This document shows, piece by piece, positions 1-7,503 of a stretch of DNA of 64,000 nucleotides. The stretch is from contig NZ_LT607750.1 of assembly GCF_900090235.1 (NCBI RefSeq), positions 6,405,501-6,469,500 of the forward strand. The letters run 5' to 3'. The stretch's first letter is position 1. The number at the start of each line of letters is the position of its first letter. Made by a program: the position numbers and the translations under genes. A model generated the notes under the pieces. The model saw only the letters and a list, made by a program, of their open reading frames with translations, was not told the origin of the DNA and did no database searches. This DNA comes from Micromonospora echinaurantiaca. GTDB taxonomy: Bacteria; Actinomycetota; Actinomycetes; Mycobacteriales; Micromonosporaceae.

Positions 1-23
1 CCCGCGCGGTCGGCCGGACGCCC

Positions 24-29
24 TAGGCT
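24..29 (+). promoter_or_regulatory. -10 box for leaderless VanZ-like gene
   Basis: TAGGCT followed by exactly six bases and then the GTG start. This is the geometry expected of leaderless actinobacterial transcripts. Confidence 0.5.
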
Positions 30-35
30 GCGCGG

Positions 36-608
36 GTGGAACAGGCGTGGCGTGACTGGGGCGGCGTGGTGCTCGCCGCGCTGGCCGGGCTGCCGCTGCT
101 GGTCCTGGCCACCGCCGAGCTGGCCCGGCGCCGCCGGGACGCGGCGACCGCCGGTGAGTCCTGGCGTCGCAGCGTGGCCGAGGTGGGCGCGCTGGCCGGC
201 ACCCTGCCCTGGGTCTGGATGATCCTCACCCCGCGCGACGCGCCCCGCGAGGTCGACCTGGTGCCGCTGCGCGACCTGGCCGACCTGCTCACCGGGCCGG
301 CGGCCACCGCCGTGGTCCAGGTGGTCGGCAACCTGCTGGTCTTCGCCGCACTGGGCTTCTTCGCCCCGGTACGGCTGCCCGCGCTGGCCGGCCTCGGCCG
401 GCTCTTCCTGCTCGGCGCGGCCGGCTCGGTGCTGGTCGAGTCGCTCCAGTACGCGCTCGACCTCGGCCGGGTCTCCTCGGTCGACGACGTGCTGCTCAAC
501 GCGACGGGTGCGGCGCTGGCCGGGCTGCTGTCCCGGCGGTGGTGGGCGGGGCGGTGGGCGGCGGCGCCGGGGCGGCCGGTCGCAGCACCCGCCACGCCGC
601 GAGGGTGA
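36..608 (+). CDS. VanZ-like membrane protein
   Basis: A 190-residue protein with four to five hydrophobic segments in the VanZ arrangement. It has an N-terminal helix, a conserved TPRD-type turn (ILTPRDAPREVDLVPLRDL, about residues 63-81) and a final segment with VESLQYALDLGRVSSVDDVLLNATGA, which is the signature half of VanZ proteins. VanZ relatives are linked to teicoplanin tolerance, but most actinobacterial homologues have no assigned role. The GTG start lies six bases after a TAGGCT -10 box, so the message is probably leaderless. The 3' end overlaps the convergent MFS gene by about 110 bases, so either stop region may be less conserved than the rest. Confidence 0.8.
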   Translation: MEQAWRDWGGVVLAALAGLPLLVLATAELARRRRDAATAGESWRRSVAEVGALAGTLPWVWMILTPRDAPREVDLVPLRDLADLLTGPAATAVVQVVGNLLVFAALGFFAPVRLPALAGLGRLFLLGAAGSVLVESLQYALDLGRVSSVDDVLLNATGAALAGLLSRRWWAGRWAAAPGRPVAAPATPRG

Positions 609-1842
609 CCAGCGCGAAGATCACCGCCACCGCCGCCGCCACCGGCACCGTGCCGTACGCCGCCCCGACCAGCCCGGCCAGCGCCGCGCCGACCGGTGCG
701 GTGAGCAGCCCGACCACCCGCTGGCCCGCGCCCACCCGGCCGAGCAGGTCGGCCGGCACGTGGAGCTGCCCGTACGACGCCCAGAGGCTGTTCCACACGG
801 TGCTGCCGGCGGCGAAGACGGCCAGCGTGAGCCCACCGGTCACCGGGTGCCGGGCCAGCGCGAATGCGGTCAGGGCGACGGTCTGCGCGGCGAGCACCAC
901 CCGCAGGGCGGCGGTGGTGCCGAGCCAACCGGCCAGCCGGCCCGCGCCCAGCGCACCCGCCACGCCGCCGAGGACGGCCGCCGCGGCGAACCCGCCGTAC
1001 CCGGCCGGCGGCACCCGCAGCACGTCGAGCGCGTAGAGCACCAGCACCGCCAGCAGCCCGCTGATCGCCAGGTTGCTCGCCGCGGTCAGCACCGTGATCC
1101 GCCACATCGTGCGATCCCCACGGAGCCACCGCACCCCGTCCGCCGCCTCCCGCCACACCGACCGCCGCCCCTGGTCCCGCCGCCTCCCTCCCGCGATCTT
1201 GCACTTATGGCCCTCGTTCTGCGGCTTTGCGCCCGGTTCGCCAGGGCGGAAGGTGCAAGATCGCGGTGAGGGAGGGGCTGAGAGGGCGAGGACGAGCAGG
1301 GCGGCGGCGACGAAGGTGAGGGCGTCCAGGGCGAACGGCAGCGGTGCGGCGACGGCGAAGAGGACGCCGGCGGCGGGGGCGCCGAGGAAGCCGCCGGCCA
1401 CCGCCGTACCGGCCTGCAACCGGCCGTTCGCCCGGGGCAGGGCGGCCGCCGGCACCACCGCCGGGAGCAGCGCGAACGCGGCGGCGTCGAAGAGCGTGCC
1501 GAGCGTGGCGAGCAGGAACGCGACCAGCAGGAGCGTGGCCACCCCGGCCCGGTCGACGGCGACCGCGACGGCGAACCCGCCCACCACGGCGGCGCGCAGC
1601 CCGTCCGTCACCGCCATCGTCCGGCGCCGGTCCCAGCGGTCCGCGTACACGCCGCCGAGCAGGCCGAACAGCAGCGGCGGCAACTGGGCGGCGACGGTCA
1701 CCGCGGCGATCACCCGCGGGTCCCGGGTCAGCGTGGCGGCCAGCAGGGCCAGGGCCGGCGTACGCAGGGCGTCGCCGAACCGGGACGAGACGGCGGCGGA
1801 CCAGAGCAGGTGGTAGTCGCGGCCGAGCCGGGGTGCGGTCAT
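496..1842 (-). CDS. MFS exporter (enterobactin-exporter-like) with in-frame repeat insertion
   Basis: A 448-residue major facilitator superfamily permease. The N-half has GGVYADRWDRRRTM (about residues 62-75), the loop 2-3 signature of MFS_3/EntS-type drug or siderophore exporters. About twelve hydrophobic segments are visible. I start it at ATG 1842 (MTAPRLGRDYHLLW), because the open frame upstream has low-complexity composition. The central cytoplasmic loop between the two six-helix halves carries an unusual stretch (SCTFRPGEPGAKPQNEGHK...). It is encoded exactly by a hairpin repeat at 1191-1266, apparently an in-frame insertion. The TetR gene at 1951 is divergent and could regulate it. The substrate cannot be deduced. 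Confidence 0.85.
   Translation of the reverse strand: MTAPRLGRDYHLLWSAAVSSRFGDALRTPALALLAATLTRDPRVIAAVTVAAQLPPLLFGLLGGVYADRWDRRRTMAVTDGLRAAVVGGFAVAVAVDRAGVATLLLVAFLLATLGTLFDAAAFALLPAVVPAAALPRANGRLQAGTAVAGGFLGAPAAGVLFAVAAPLPFALDALTFVAAALLVLALSAPPSPRSCTFRPGEPGAKPQNEGHKCKIAGGRRRDQGRRSVWREAADGVRWLRGDRTMWRITVLTAASNLAISGLLAVLVLYALDVLRVPPAGYGGFAAAAVLGGVAGALGAGRLAGWLGTTAALRVVLAAQTVALTAFALARHPVTGGLTLAVFAAGSTVWNSLWASYGQLHVPADLLGRVGAGQRVVGLLTAPVGAALAGLVGAAYGTVPVAAAVAVIFALVTLAAWRVLRPAAPAPPPTAPPTTAGTAARPAPHPSR
1191..1266. repeat. GATC hairpin repeat inside the MFS coding sequence
   Basis: A perfect 14-bp inverted repeat (CCGCGATCTTGCAC at 1191-1204, its complement at 1253-1266) encloses a 48-nt loop. The stem is much more AT-rich than the surrounding codons. 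It lies in frame in the central loop of the exporter. Confidence 0.75.
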
Positions 1843-1938
1843 GCCGGCGACCCTGCGGGCTCGACCGGGTCGAGGGTCAACCCGGGGAGTGACCCAACCG
1901 ACGGGTAACCGAGCCTCCACGTGGTGCGGCGCGCGGTC

Positions 1939-1944
1939 TACGCT
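1939..1944 (+). promoter_or_regulatory. -10 box for leaderless TetR gene
   Basis: TACGCT, six bases before GTG 1951. This supports 1951 rather than the upstream GTG at 1921 as the real start. Confidence 0.5.
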
Positions 1945-1950
1945 TGCCCG

Positions 1951-2574
1951 GTGACGGTGGAGCAGCAGGCACGGGGCACGAACGGAGCCACGGGGTCGGG
2001 TCGGCGCCGGTCCCGCAAGGACGAGATCCTGGAGATCGCGGTCGGCCTCTTCGCCGCGCGCGGCTACCACGGCGTCTCGATGGACGACATCGGCGCGGCC
2101 GCCGGGGTCACCGGCCCGGCGCTCTACCACCACTTCGCCGGCAAGGAGGCGATGCTGGTCGCCGCGCTGATCCCGGTCAGCGAGGGGCTGCTCGCCGGCG
2201 GCCGGGAGCGCTCCGCCGGCCACCCGGACGACCCGCGCGCCGCGCTGGAGTCGTTGATCGACTTCCACGTCGACTTCGCCCTGGCGAATCCGGCGGTGAT
2301 CGCCCTGCACCTGCACGAGCTGGACCGCCTCCCGGACGAGCCGCGCCGCCGGATCCGCCGGCTCCAGCGGCTCTACGTCGAGGAGTGGGTGACCGTGCTG
2401 ACCGCGCTGCACCCGGGGATGCCCGACGGCGAGGCGCGGGTGCTGGCCCACGCCGCGTTCGGCCTGATGAACTCCACCCCGTTCCTCGGCGGCGAGGTGG
2501 ACCGCCGCCGCCGCGCCGAACTCCTCCGCGGCGCCACCCTCGCCGCCCTCCTGGCCCCCACCCCTCCCGCCTGA
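1951..2574 (+). CDS. TetR/AcrR family transcriptional regulator
   Basis: A 207-residue regulator. The N-terminal TetR HTH is clear: RKDEILEIAVGLFAARGYHGVSMDDIGAAAGVTGPALYHHFAGKEAML, about residues 21-68. The remaining two thirds are helical, as expected for a ligand-binding and dimerisation domain. It sits between the divergent MFS exporter and the acyl-CoA carboxylase/HMG-CoA lyase genes. It is therefore a candidate repressor of the downstream catabolic cluster, where an AACGATCGTT palindrome overlaps the carboxyltransferase promoter at 5806. The alternative target is the exporter. The GTG start at 1951 follows a -10 box by six bases (leaderless). Confidence 0.88.
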   Translation: MTVEQQARGTNGATGSGRRRSRKDEILEIAVGLFAARGYHGVSMDDIGAAAGVTGPALYHHFAGKEAMLVAALIPVSEGLLAGGRERSAGHPDDPRAALESLIDFHVDFALANPAVIALHLHELDRLPDEPRRRIRRLQRLYVEEWVTVLTALHPGMPDGEARVLAHAAFGLMNSTPFLGGEVDRRRRAELLRGATLAALLAPTPPA

Positions 2575-2867
2575 CCCCACCCCGGCCCCGGCCGCCCGGC
2601 CCCGGCCGCCCGGCCCCGGCCCTCTGGCCCCCGGGCACGACCCTCGGCCCCGGCCCTGCCCCCGGCCCCTGCTCTGGTGATCAAGGGGTTTGTGTCGGGG
2701 AACGGGTGGTGTTCTTCTGACGCAAACCCCTTGATCAACGGGCAAAAGGTCGGGCGGGACGGTGGCGGGAGTCCGGCGGGAGTCGGATGGGTGGGGTGGG
2801 GCTCGTGGGTGGTGGGGGCGGCGTGGTTCGCTGTCAGCGTCCCAATCCTTGGACGCTGGGAGGAAGA
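2575..2867. other. Non-coding gap: CCGGCC low-complexity run plus hairpin
   Basis: 2581-2675 is a run of CCCGGCC-type low-complexity sequence after the TetR stop. It is followed by the hairpin repeat at 2678-2737. No gene is seen before the AGGA ribosome site of the biotin carboxylase gene at about 2861. Confidence 0.6.
2678..2737. repeat. GATC hairpin repeat
   Basis: A perfect 15-bp inverted repeat, TGATCAAGGGGTTTG (2678-2692) with its complement at 2723-2737, around a 30-nt loop. It is intergenic, AT-richer than its surroundings, and shares the GATC-at-stem-end design with the elements at 1191 and 4221. Confidence 0.8.
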
Positions 2868-4205
2868 ATGATCGAGTCGCTGCTGGTCGCCAACCGGGGC
2901 GAGATCGCCCGTCGGATCATCCGTACCGCCAGGCGGCTCGGCGTCCGCGCGATCGCGGTGCACTCGGAGGCCGACGCCGGCCTGCCGTTCGTGACCGAGG
3001 CCGACGAGGCGGTCTGTGTGGGCCCGGCCAACCCGGCCCAGAGCTACCGCAACGTCGAGGCCATCCTCGCCGCCGCCAAGTCGACCGGCGCGCAGGCCAT
3101 CCACCCCGGCTACGGCTTCCTGTCGGAGAACGCCGACTTCGCCCGTACCGTCGAGGCGAGCGGGCTGATCTGGGTCGGACCCGGCGCGGACGCGATCAGC
3201 GCGATGGGCGACAAGATCAACGCCCGGAACCTGATGGCGGCGGCCGGCGTGCCGGTGGCGCCCGGCACCACCGACCCGGCGGCCGACCTGGACGCGGCGG
3301 TCGCCGCGGCGGCGGAGATCGGCTACCCGGTGATGGTCAAGGCGGCGGCCGGCGGCGGGGGCATGGGCATGGGCGTGGCGAACGACGAGGCCGCGCTGCG
3401 CACCGAGTACGACAAGGTGCGCTCGTTCGCCGAGCGGATGTTCGGCGACGGCTCGGTGCTGATCGAGCGGTACTTCCCCCGGGTGCGCCACGTTGAGGTG
3501 CAGATCCTCGGCCTGGCCGGCGGCCGGGTGGTGGCCCTGGGCGAGCGGGAGTGCTCGGTGCAGCGGCGCAACCAGAAGCTGGTCGAGGAGTCGCCGTCGC
3601 CGGCGGTCTCGCCGGAGCTGCGCGAGCGCTTCCTGGCGGCGGCCGTGCGGGCCGGTGAGGCGGTCGGCTACCGCAACGCGGGCACGGTGGAGTGCCTGCT
3701 CGACCCGGCCACGCAGGAGTTCTTCTTCCTGGAGATGAACACCCGGCTCCAGGTCGAGCACCCGGTCACCGAGCTGGTCTACGGGGTCGACCTGGTCGAG
3801 GAGCAGCTGCGGGTCGCCGCCGGGCTGGCCCCGACCTTCGACCCGGACGCGCTCGCACCGCGCGGGCACGCCATCGAGCTGCGGATCAACGCCGAGGACC
3901 CGAAGCGCTTCCTGCCCGGCCCGGGTGCGATCAGCACCTGGAACGAGCCGGCCGGCGAGGGCGTGCGGGTCGATTCCGGCTACGTCGCCGGCAACACGGT
4001 CACCCCGTTCTACGACAGCCTGATGGCCAAGCTGATCGTCAGCGGCCCCAGCCGGGCCGAGGCGATCGAGCGGGCCCGGGCCGCGGTGGCCCAGTTCGAG
4101 GTCGCCGGCCCGAAGTGCAACCTCCCCTTCTTCGCCGAGCTGCTGGAGAACGAGGAGTTCCTCTCCGGCAACTACGACACCGGCATAGTGGGCCGGATGC
4201 GCTGA
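2868..4205 (+). CDS. Biotin carboxylase subunit of an acyl-CoA carboxylase
   Basis: A 445-residue ATP-grasp biotin carboxylase that carboxylates biotin with ATP and bicarbonate. Landmarks: N-terminal LLVANRGEIARR, HPGYGFLSEN, the glycine-rich ATP lid KAAAGGGGMGMG (Lys about 158), and the catalytic strand FLEMNTRLQVEHPVTE (Glu289, Arg293). The protein ends right after the biotin carboxylase C-domain (GNYDTGIVGRMR). It therefore lacks the biotin carrier domain that usually follows in methylcrotonyl- or propionyl-CoA carboxylase alpha subunits. Start ATG 2868 has AGGA six bases upstream. The neighbouring HMG-CoA lyase, carboxyltransferase and acyl-CoA dehydrogenase argue for a role in leucine or branched acyl-CoA breakdown, with a carrier protein encoded elsewhere. 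Confidence 0.9.
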   Translation: MIESLLVANRGEIARRIIRTARRLGVRAIAVHSEADAGLPFVTEADEAVCVGPANPAQSYRNVEAILAAAKSTGAQAIHPGYGFLSENADFARTVEASGLIWVGPGADAISAMGDKINARNLMAAAGVPVAPGTTDPAADLDAAVAAAAEIGYPVMVKAAAGGGGMGMGVANDEAALRTEYDKVRSFAERMFGDGSVLIERYFPRVRHVEVQILGLAGGRVVALGERECSVQRRNQKLVEESPSPAVSPELRERFLAAAVRAGEAVGYRNAGTVECLLDPATQEFFFLEMNTRLQVEHPVTELVYGVDLVEEQLRVAAGLAPTFDPDALAPRGHAIELRINAEDPKRFLPGPGAISTWNEPAGEGVRVDSGYVAGNTVTPFYDSLMAKLIVSGPSRAEAIERARAAVAQFEVAGPKCNLPFFAELLENEEFLSGNYDTGIVGRMR

Positions 4206-4220
4206 CCCCTACCCCCCGTT

Positions 4221-4275
4221 GATCATGAAGTTGTTGCCGCGACACGCCGGCACGACCCACAACAACTTCATGATC
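4221..4275. repeat. GATC hairpin repeat
   Basis: A perfect 16-bp inverted repeat, GATCATGAAGTTGTTG (4221-4236) and its complement (4260-4275), with a 23-nt loop. It begins 16 bases after the biotin carboxylase stop, so it may act as a terminator or RNA processing site within the operon. Confidence 0.8.
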
Positions 4276-4371
4276 GACCAGGCTGGGGGCGGGTGGGTGC
4301 GGGGAGTGGGGTGAGGGTGGGAGGGTGGGGGGGACCAGGACCAGCATTTCGTCACAGTGAGGTGACCCCTT

Positions 4372-5292
4372 ATGACGAGCCTGCCGAACTTCGTGTCGAT
4401 CCGGGAGGTCGGGCCGCGCGACGGACTGCAGAACGAGGAGCCGATCCCGACCGACGCCAAGGTGCGCCTGCTCGACGCGCTCTCGGGCACCGGCGTGCGG
4501 CGGATCGAGGCGGTGTCGTTCGTGCACCCGAAGGCGATCCCGCAGATGGCCGACGCCGATGAGGTGTGGCAGCGGGCCGCCAAGGCCGACGGGGTGCGCT
4601 ACTCGGCGCTGGTCCCGAACACCCGGGGCGCACAGCGTGCCCTGGCCGCCGGGTTCACCGAGATCGAGGTGGTGGTCTCGGCCAGCGACACGCACAACCG
4701 GCGCAACGTGAACCGGTCCACCGAGGAGTCGCTGGACGACATCGCCGAGCTGATCGACCTGCTGCACGGCGCCGGCGCGCAGGCCGAGGTGATCATCGCG
4801 ACCAGCTTCGGCTGCCCGTACGAGGGGGACACCGACCCGGCCCGGGTGGCCGCCATCGTGGACCGGGTGGTCCGCGACGGCGCGGACCGGGTGGCGTTCG
4901 GCGACACCACCGGCATGGGCACTCCGCGCCGGGTCCGCGACCTGCTGACCGCGGTACGCGACCGCAACGCGCACATCCCCGTGCTGCTGCACTTCCACAA
5001 CACCCGGGGCACCGCGCTGGCCAACCTGCTGACCGCGCTGGAACTGGGGGTGACCGAGTTCGACGCCAGCGTCGGTGGCCTCGGTGGCTGCCCGTACGCG
5101 CCGGGGGCCAGCGGCAACCTGGCCACCGAGGAGGCGGTGCACATGCTGCACGACATGGGCATCGACACCGGGATCGACCTGGACGCCCTGGTCGAGGTGG
5201 CCGAGCTGGCCGAGGAACTGATCGGCAAGAAGCTGCCGAGCGGCGTCCTGCGCGCCGGTCCCCGTACCCGCCTCACCCCGCTCCCGTCCTGA
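4372..5292 (+). CDS. Hydroxymethylglutaryl-CoA lyase
   Basis: A 306-residue TIM-barrel lyase of the HMGL-like family. It cleaves HMG-CoA to acetoacetate and acetyl-CoA, the last step of leucine degradation. The metal and substrate motif REVGPRDGLQNE is at residues 11-22, metal-binding HFHNTRG at 207-213 (His207 and His209), and the loop GGLGGCPYAPGASGN carries the catalytic Cys at 240. These are the residues that separate HMG-CoA lyase from homocitrate or isopropylmalate synthases. It follows the biotin carboxylase gene, separated by a hairpin repeat and 90 bases of G-rich sequence. The full set beside it (carboxylase subunits, acyl-CoA dehydrogenase) makes a leucine pathway assignment strong. 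Confidence 0.93.
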   Translation: MTSLPNFVSIREVGPRDGLQNEEPIPTDAKVRLLDALSGTGVRRIEAVSFVHPKAIPQMADADEVWQRAAKADGVRYSALVPNTRGAQRALAAGFTEIEVVVSASDTHNRRNVNRSTEESLDDIAELIDLLHGAGAQAEVIIATSFGCPYEGDTDPARVAAIVDRVVRDGADRVAFGDTTGMGTPRRVRDLLTAVRDRNAHIPVLLHFHNTRGTALANLLTALELGVTEFDASVGGLGGCPYAPGASGNLATEEAVHMLHDMGIDTGIDLDALVEVAELAEELIGKKLPSGVLRAGPRTRLTPLPS

Positions 5293-5326
5293 CCCGGGGC
5301 CGCCTGGGCGGGTTCCCGGCGGACCG

Positions 5327-5677
5327 TCACACACCCGCCCCGACCCGTTGGAGGGTCACGAAGGCGGTGATGATGAAGGCGACCCTCGACACCGGCCAGA
5401 TCCACCATCGCCCGGCGGCCTTCCGCCGATTGAAGCAGAGGACGAGGGAGCCGAGGGTGAGCGCCCAGCAGGCCGCTGCGGACCACCACCACACCCTGGT
5501 GTCCGGGATGTGCCGACCGAAGTCGGCGTCCCAGTAGCCGCGGCTGGTGGCCTGCGGGGAGTACCACGCCAGCACGAAGGCGAACCACGGCAGGATCACG
5601 ACGGCGGCGATCACGAGAACGGCGGAGATCGCCGTTCGCCTCCTGTGGTCCGGGGCGGACGGCCTCGAGTCGGTCAT
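5327..5677 (-). CDS. Small three-helix membrane protein, unknown
   Basis: A 116-residue protein with a charged N-terminus (MTDSRPSAPDHRRRT) and three hydrophobic segments at about 15-38, 63-80 and 92-110. A Trp-rich patch (VWWWSAAACWA) sits in the second. I do not recognise a family. It is antisense to the surrounding catabolic genes and interrupts the cluster between the lyase and the carboxyltransferase. This explains why the carboxyltransferase has its own promoter. Confidence 0.7.
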   Translation of the reverse strand: MTDSRPSAPDHRRRTAISAVLVIAAVVILPWFAFVLAWYSPQATSRGYWDADFGRHIPDTRVWWWSAAACWALTLGSLVLCFNRRKAAGRWWIWPVSRVAFIITAFVTLQRVGAGV

Positions 5678-5799
5678 TCCGCATGCTCCCGTCGAGTCGG
5701 AGGTGCGGCTCCGGTGTGTGGTCGAAGTATGACGGTCAACCGCGCGGCCGTGGGGGGCGGTGACCGCCCGGCGGGTCGCCGAAGCGGAGGACGATGCGC

Positions 5800-5819
5800 T
5801 AGCCTAACGATCGTTCAGG
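5800..5819 (+). promoter_or_regulatory. Putative TetR operator overlapping a -10 box
   Basis: A perfect 10-bp palindrome AACGATCGTT at 5806-5815 is flanked by near-symmetrical CCT/AGG. It directly abuts a TAGCCT -10-like hexamer (5800-5805). Such a palindrome over the transcription start is typical of TetR repression. The TetR encoded at 1951 is the obvious candidate; this is inference. Confidence 0.5.
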
Positions 5820-5870
5820 TTGGTCGGTTCGCCCACGAGGCGACCGGCCCCAGGGGGCGAGGGAGTCGGC

Positions 5871-7403
5871 GTGACGCTCGACGGTGAGGCACTGGAGCAG
5901 CTGCGCAAGCGGGCCCGGGCCGGCGGTGCGGACAAGTACCACGCGGCGAACGCCGCCAAGGGCAAGCTCTTCGCCCGGGAGCGGGTGGCGCTCCTGGTCG
6001 ACGAGGGCAGCTTCGTCGAGGACGGCCTCTACGCCAACGCGATGGCCGAGGGGCTGCCCGCCGACGGCGTGGTGACCGGCACCGCCACCATCGACGGCCG
6101 CCCGGTCTGCCTGATGGCCAACGACTCCACGGTCAAGGCCGGCAGCTGGGGCGCGCGTACCGTCGAGAAGATCATCCGGATCATCGAGCGGGCCTATTCG
6201 ACCGGCGTGCCGATGGTCTACCTGGTCGACTCGGCCGGCGCCCGGATCACCGACCAGGTCGAGCTCTTCCCCGGCCGGCGCGGCGCCGGCAAGATCTTCT
6301 GGAACCAGGTACGCGCCTCCGGCTCGATCCCGCAGGTCTGCGCCCTGTTCGGGCCGAGCGCGGCCGGTGGGGCGTACATCCCGGCGTTCTGCGACGTGGT
6401 GGCCATGGTCGACGGCAACGCCAGCATGTACCTCGGCTCCGACCGGATGGTCGAGATGGTCACCGGCGAGAAGACCACGCTGGAGGCGATGGGCGGGGCG
6501 AAGGTGCACTGCGCCGAGTCCGGCGTCGGGCACTTCCTCTGCAAGACCGAGGCCGACGCGCTCGACGTGGTGAGGCGCTACCTGTCGTACCTGCCGGCGA
6601 ACTGGACGCAGGCCCCGCCGGCCGCCGAGGCCGTGCCCGCGCCGGAGAAGGCCGATCTGGCCGCGCTGGTGCCGGCGAGCGAGCGGCAGGCGTTCGACAT
6701 GCGGCGGTACGTCAAGGGCCTGCTCGACGAGGGTTCCTTCTTCGAGATCCAGGCGCTCTGGGCCAAGGAGCTGACCATCGGCTTCGGCCGGCTGAACGGC
6801 GAGGTCGTCGGCGTGGTCGGCAACAACTCGATGTTCAAGGGCGGTGTGCTCTTCGTCGACTCGGCCGACAAGGCGACCCGGTTCGTGCAGCTCTGCGACG
6901 CGTTCAACGTGCCGCTGCTCTTCCTGAGCGACGTACCCGGCTTCATGGTCGGCAGCGCGGTGGAGAAGCAGGGCATCATCCGGCACGGCGCCAAGATGAT
7001 CACCGCGATCTCCGAGGCCACCGTGCCGAAGATCTGCGTGGTGGTCCGCAAGGCGTACGGCGCCGGCCTCTACGCGATGGCCGGCCCCGGCTTCGAGCCG
7101 GACGCCACCATCGCGCTGCCCACCGCCAAGATCGCGGTGATGGGCGCCGAGGCGGCGGTGAACGCGGTCTACGCCAACAAGATCGCGGCGATCGAGGACG
7201 AGGCCGAGCGGGCCGCCTTCGTCACCGCCAAGCGCGAGGAGTACGAGCGGGACATCGACATCGTCCGGCTCGCCAGCGAGCTGGTGGTGGACGCGATCGT
7301 CGAGCCGCACGAACTGCGCGCCGAGCTGGTCCGTCGGTTCGCCGCGGCCCGGCACAAGGAACGGCACTTCTCCCGGCGCCGGCACGGCGTCACCCCGGTC
7401 TGA
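5871..7403 (+). CDS. Acyl-CoA carboxylase carboxyltransferase (beta) subunit
   Basis: A 510-residue carboxyltransferase (crotonase-fold pair) of the methylcrotonyl/propionyl-CoA carboxylase beta type. It transfers the carboxyl from biotin to an acyl-CoA. The N-domain holds VYLVDSAGARITDQVELFPGRRGAG and FGPSAAGGAYIPAFCD, the oxyanion loop for the acyl-CoA carbonyl. The C-domain has FLSDVPGFMVGSAVEKQGIIRHGAKM and RKAYGAGLYAMAGP, the biotin side. GTG 5871 is preferred over the open frame start at 5820 because a GGGAG ribosome site lies just upstream and family homology begins there. It is probably the partner of the biotin carboxylase at 2868. Substrate (methylcrotonyl-, geranyl- or another acyl-CoA) is inferred only from the neighbours. 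Confidence 0.9.
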   Translation: MTLDGEALEQLRKRARAGGADKYHAANAAKGKLFARERVALLVDEGSFVEDGLYANAMAEGLPADGVVTGTATIDGRPVCLMANDSTVKAGSWGARTVEKIIRIIERAYSTGVPMVYLVDSAGARITDQVELFPGRRGAGKIFWNQVRASGSIPQVCALFGPSAAGGAYIPAFCDVVAMVDGNASMYLGSDRMVEMVTGEKTTLEAMGGAKVHCAESGVGHFLCKTEADALDVVRRYLSYLPANWTQAPPAAEAVPAPEKADLAALVPASERQAFDMRRYVKGLLDEGSFFEIQALWAKELTIGFGRLNGEVVGVVGNNSMFKGGVLFVDSADKATRFVQLCDAFNVPLLFLSDVPGFMVGSAVEKQGIIRHGAKMITAISEATVPKICVVVRKAYGAGLYAMAGPGFEPDATIALPTAKIAVMGAEAAVNAVYANKIAAIEDEAERAAFVTAKREEYERDIDIVRLASELVVDAIVEPHELRAELVRRFAAARHKERHFSRRRHGVTPV

Positions 7404-7503
7404 CCCCGTCGCCGGCCCAACCGGCCGGCGCGGGCCCACCCGCACCAGCGCCCCGCCCCCCGGCGTCACGAGCGCCCGGTGGCCCGTCACACAGGAGGAT
7501 TCC

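Noticed and set aside
5327..5534. Plus-strand coding through 5327-5534 as an extension of the lyase region
   Set aside because: It is opposite the three-helix membrane protein, which has better hydrophobic periodicity, and shows no family motif.
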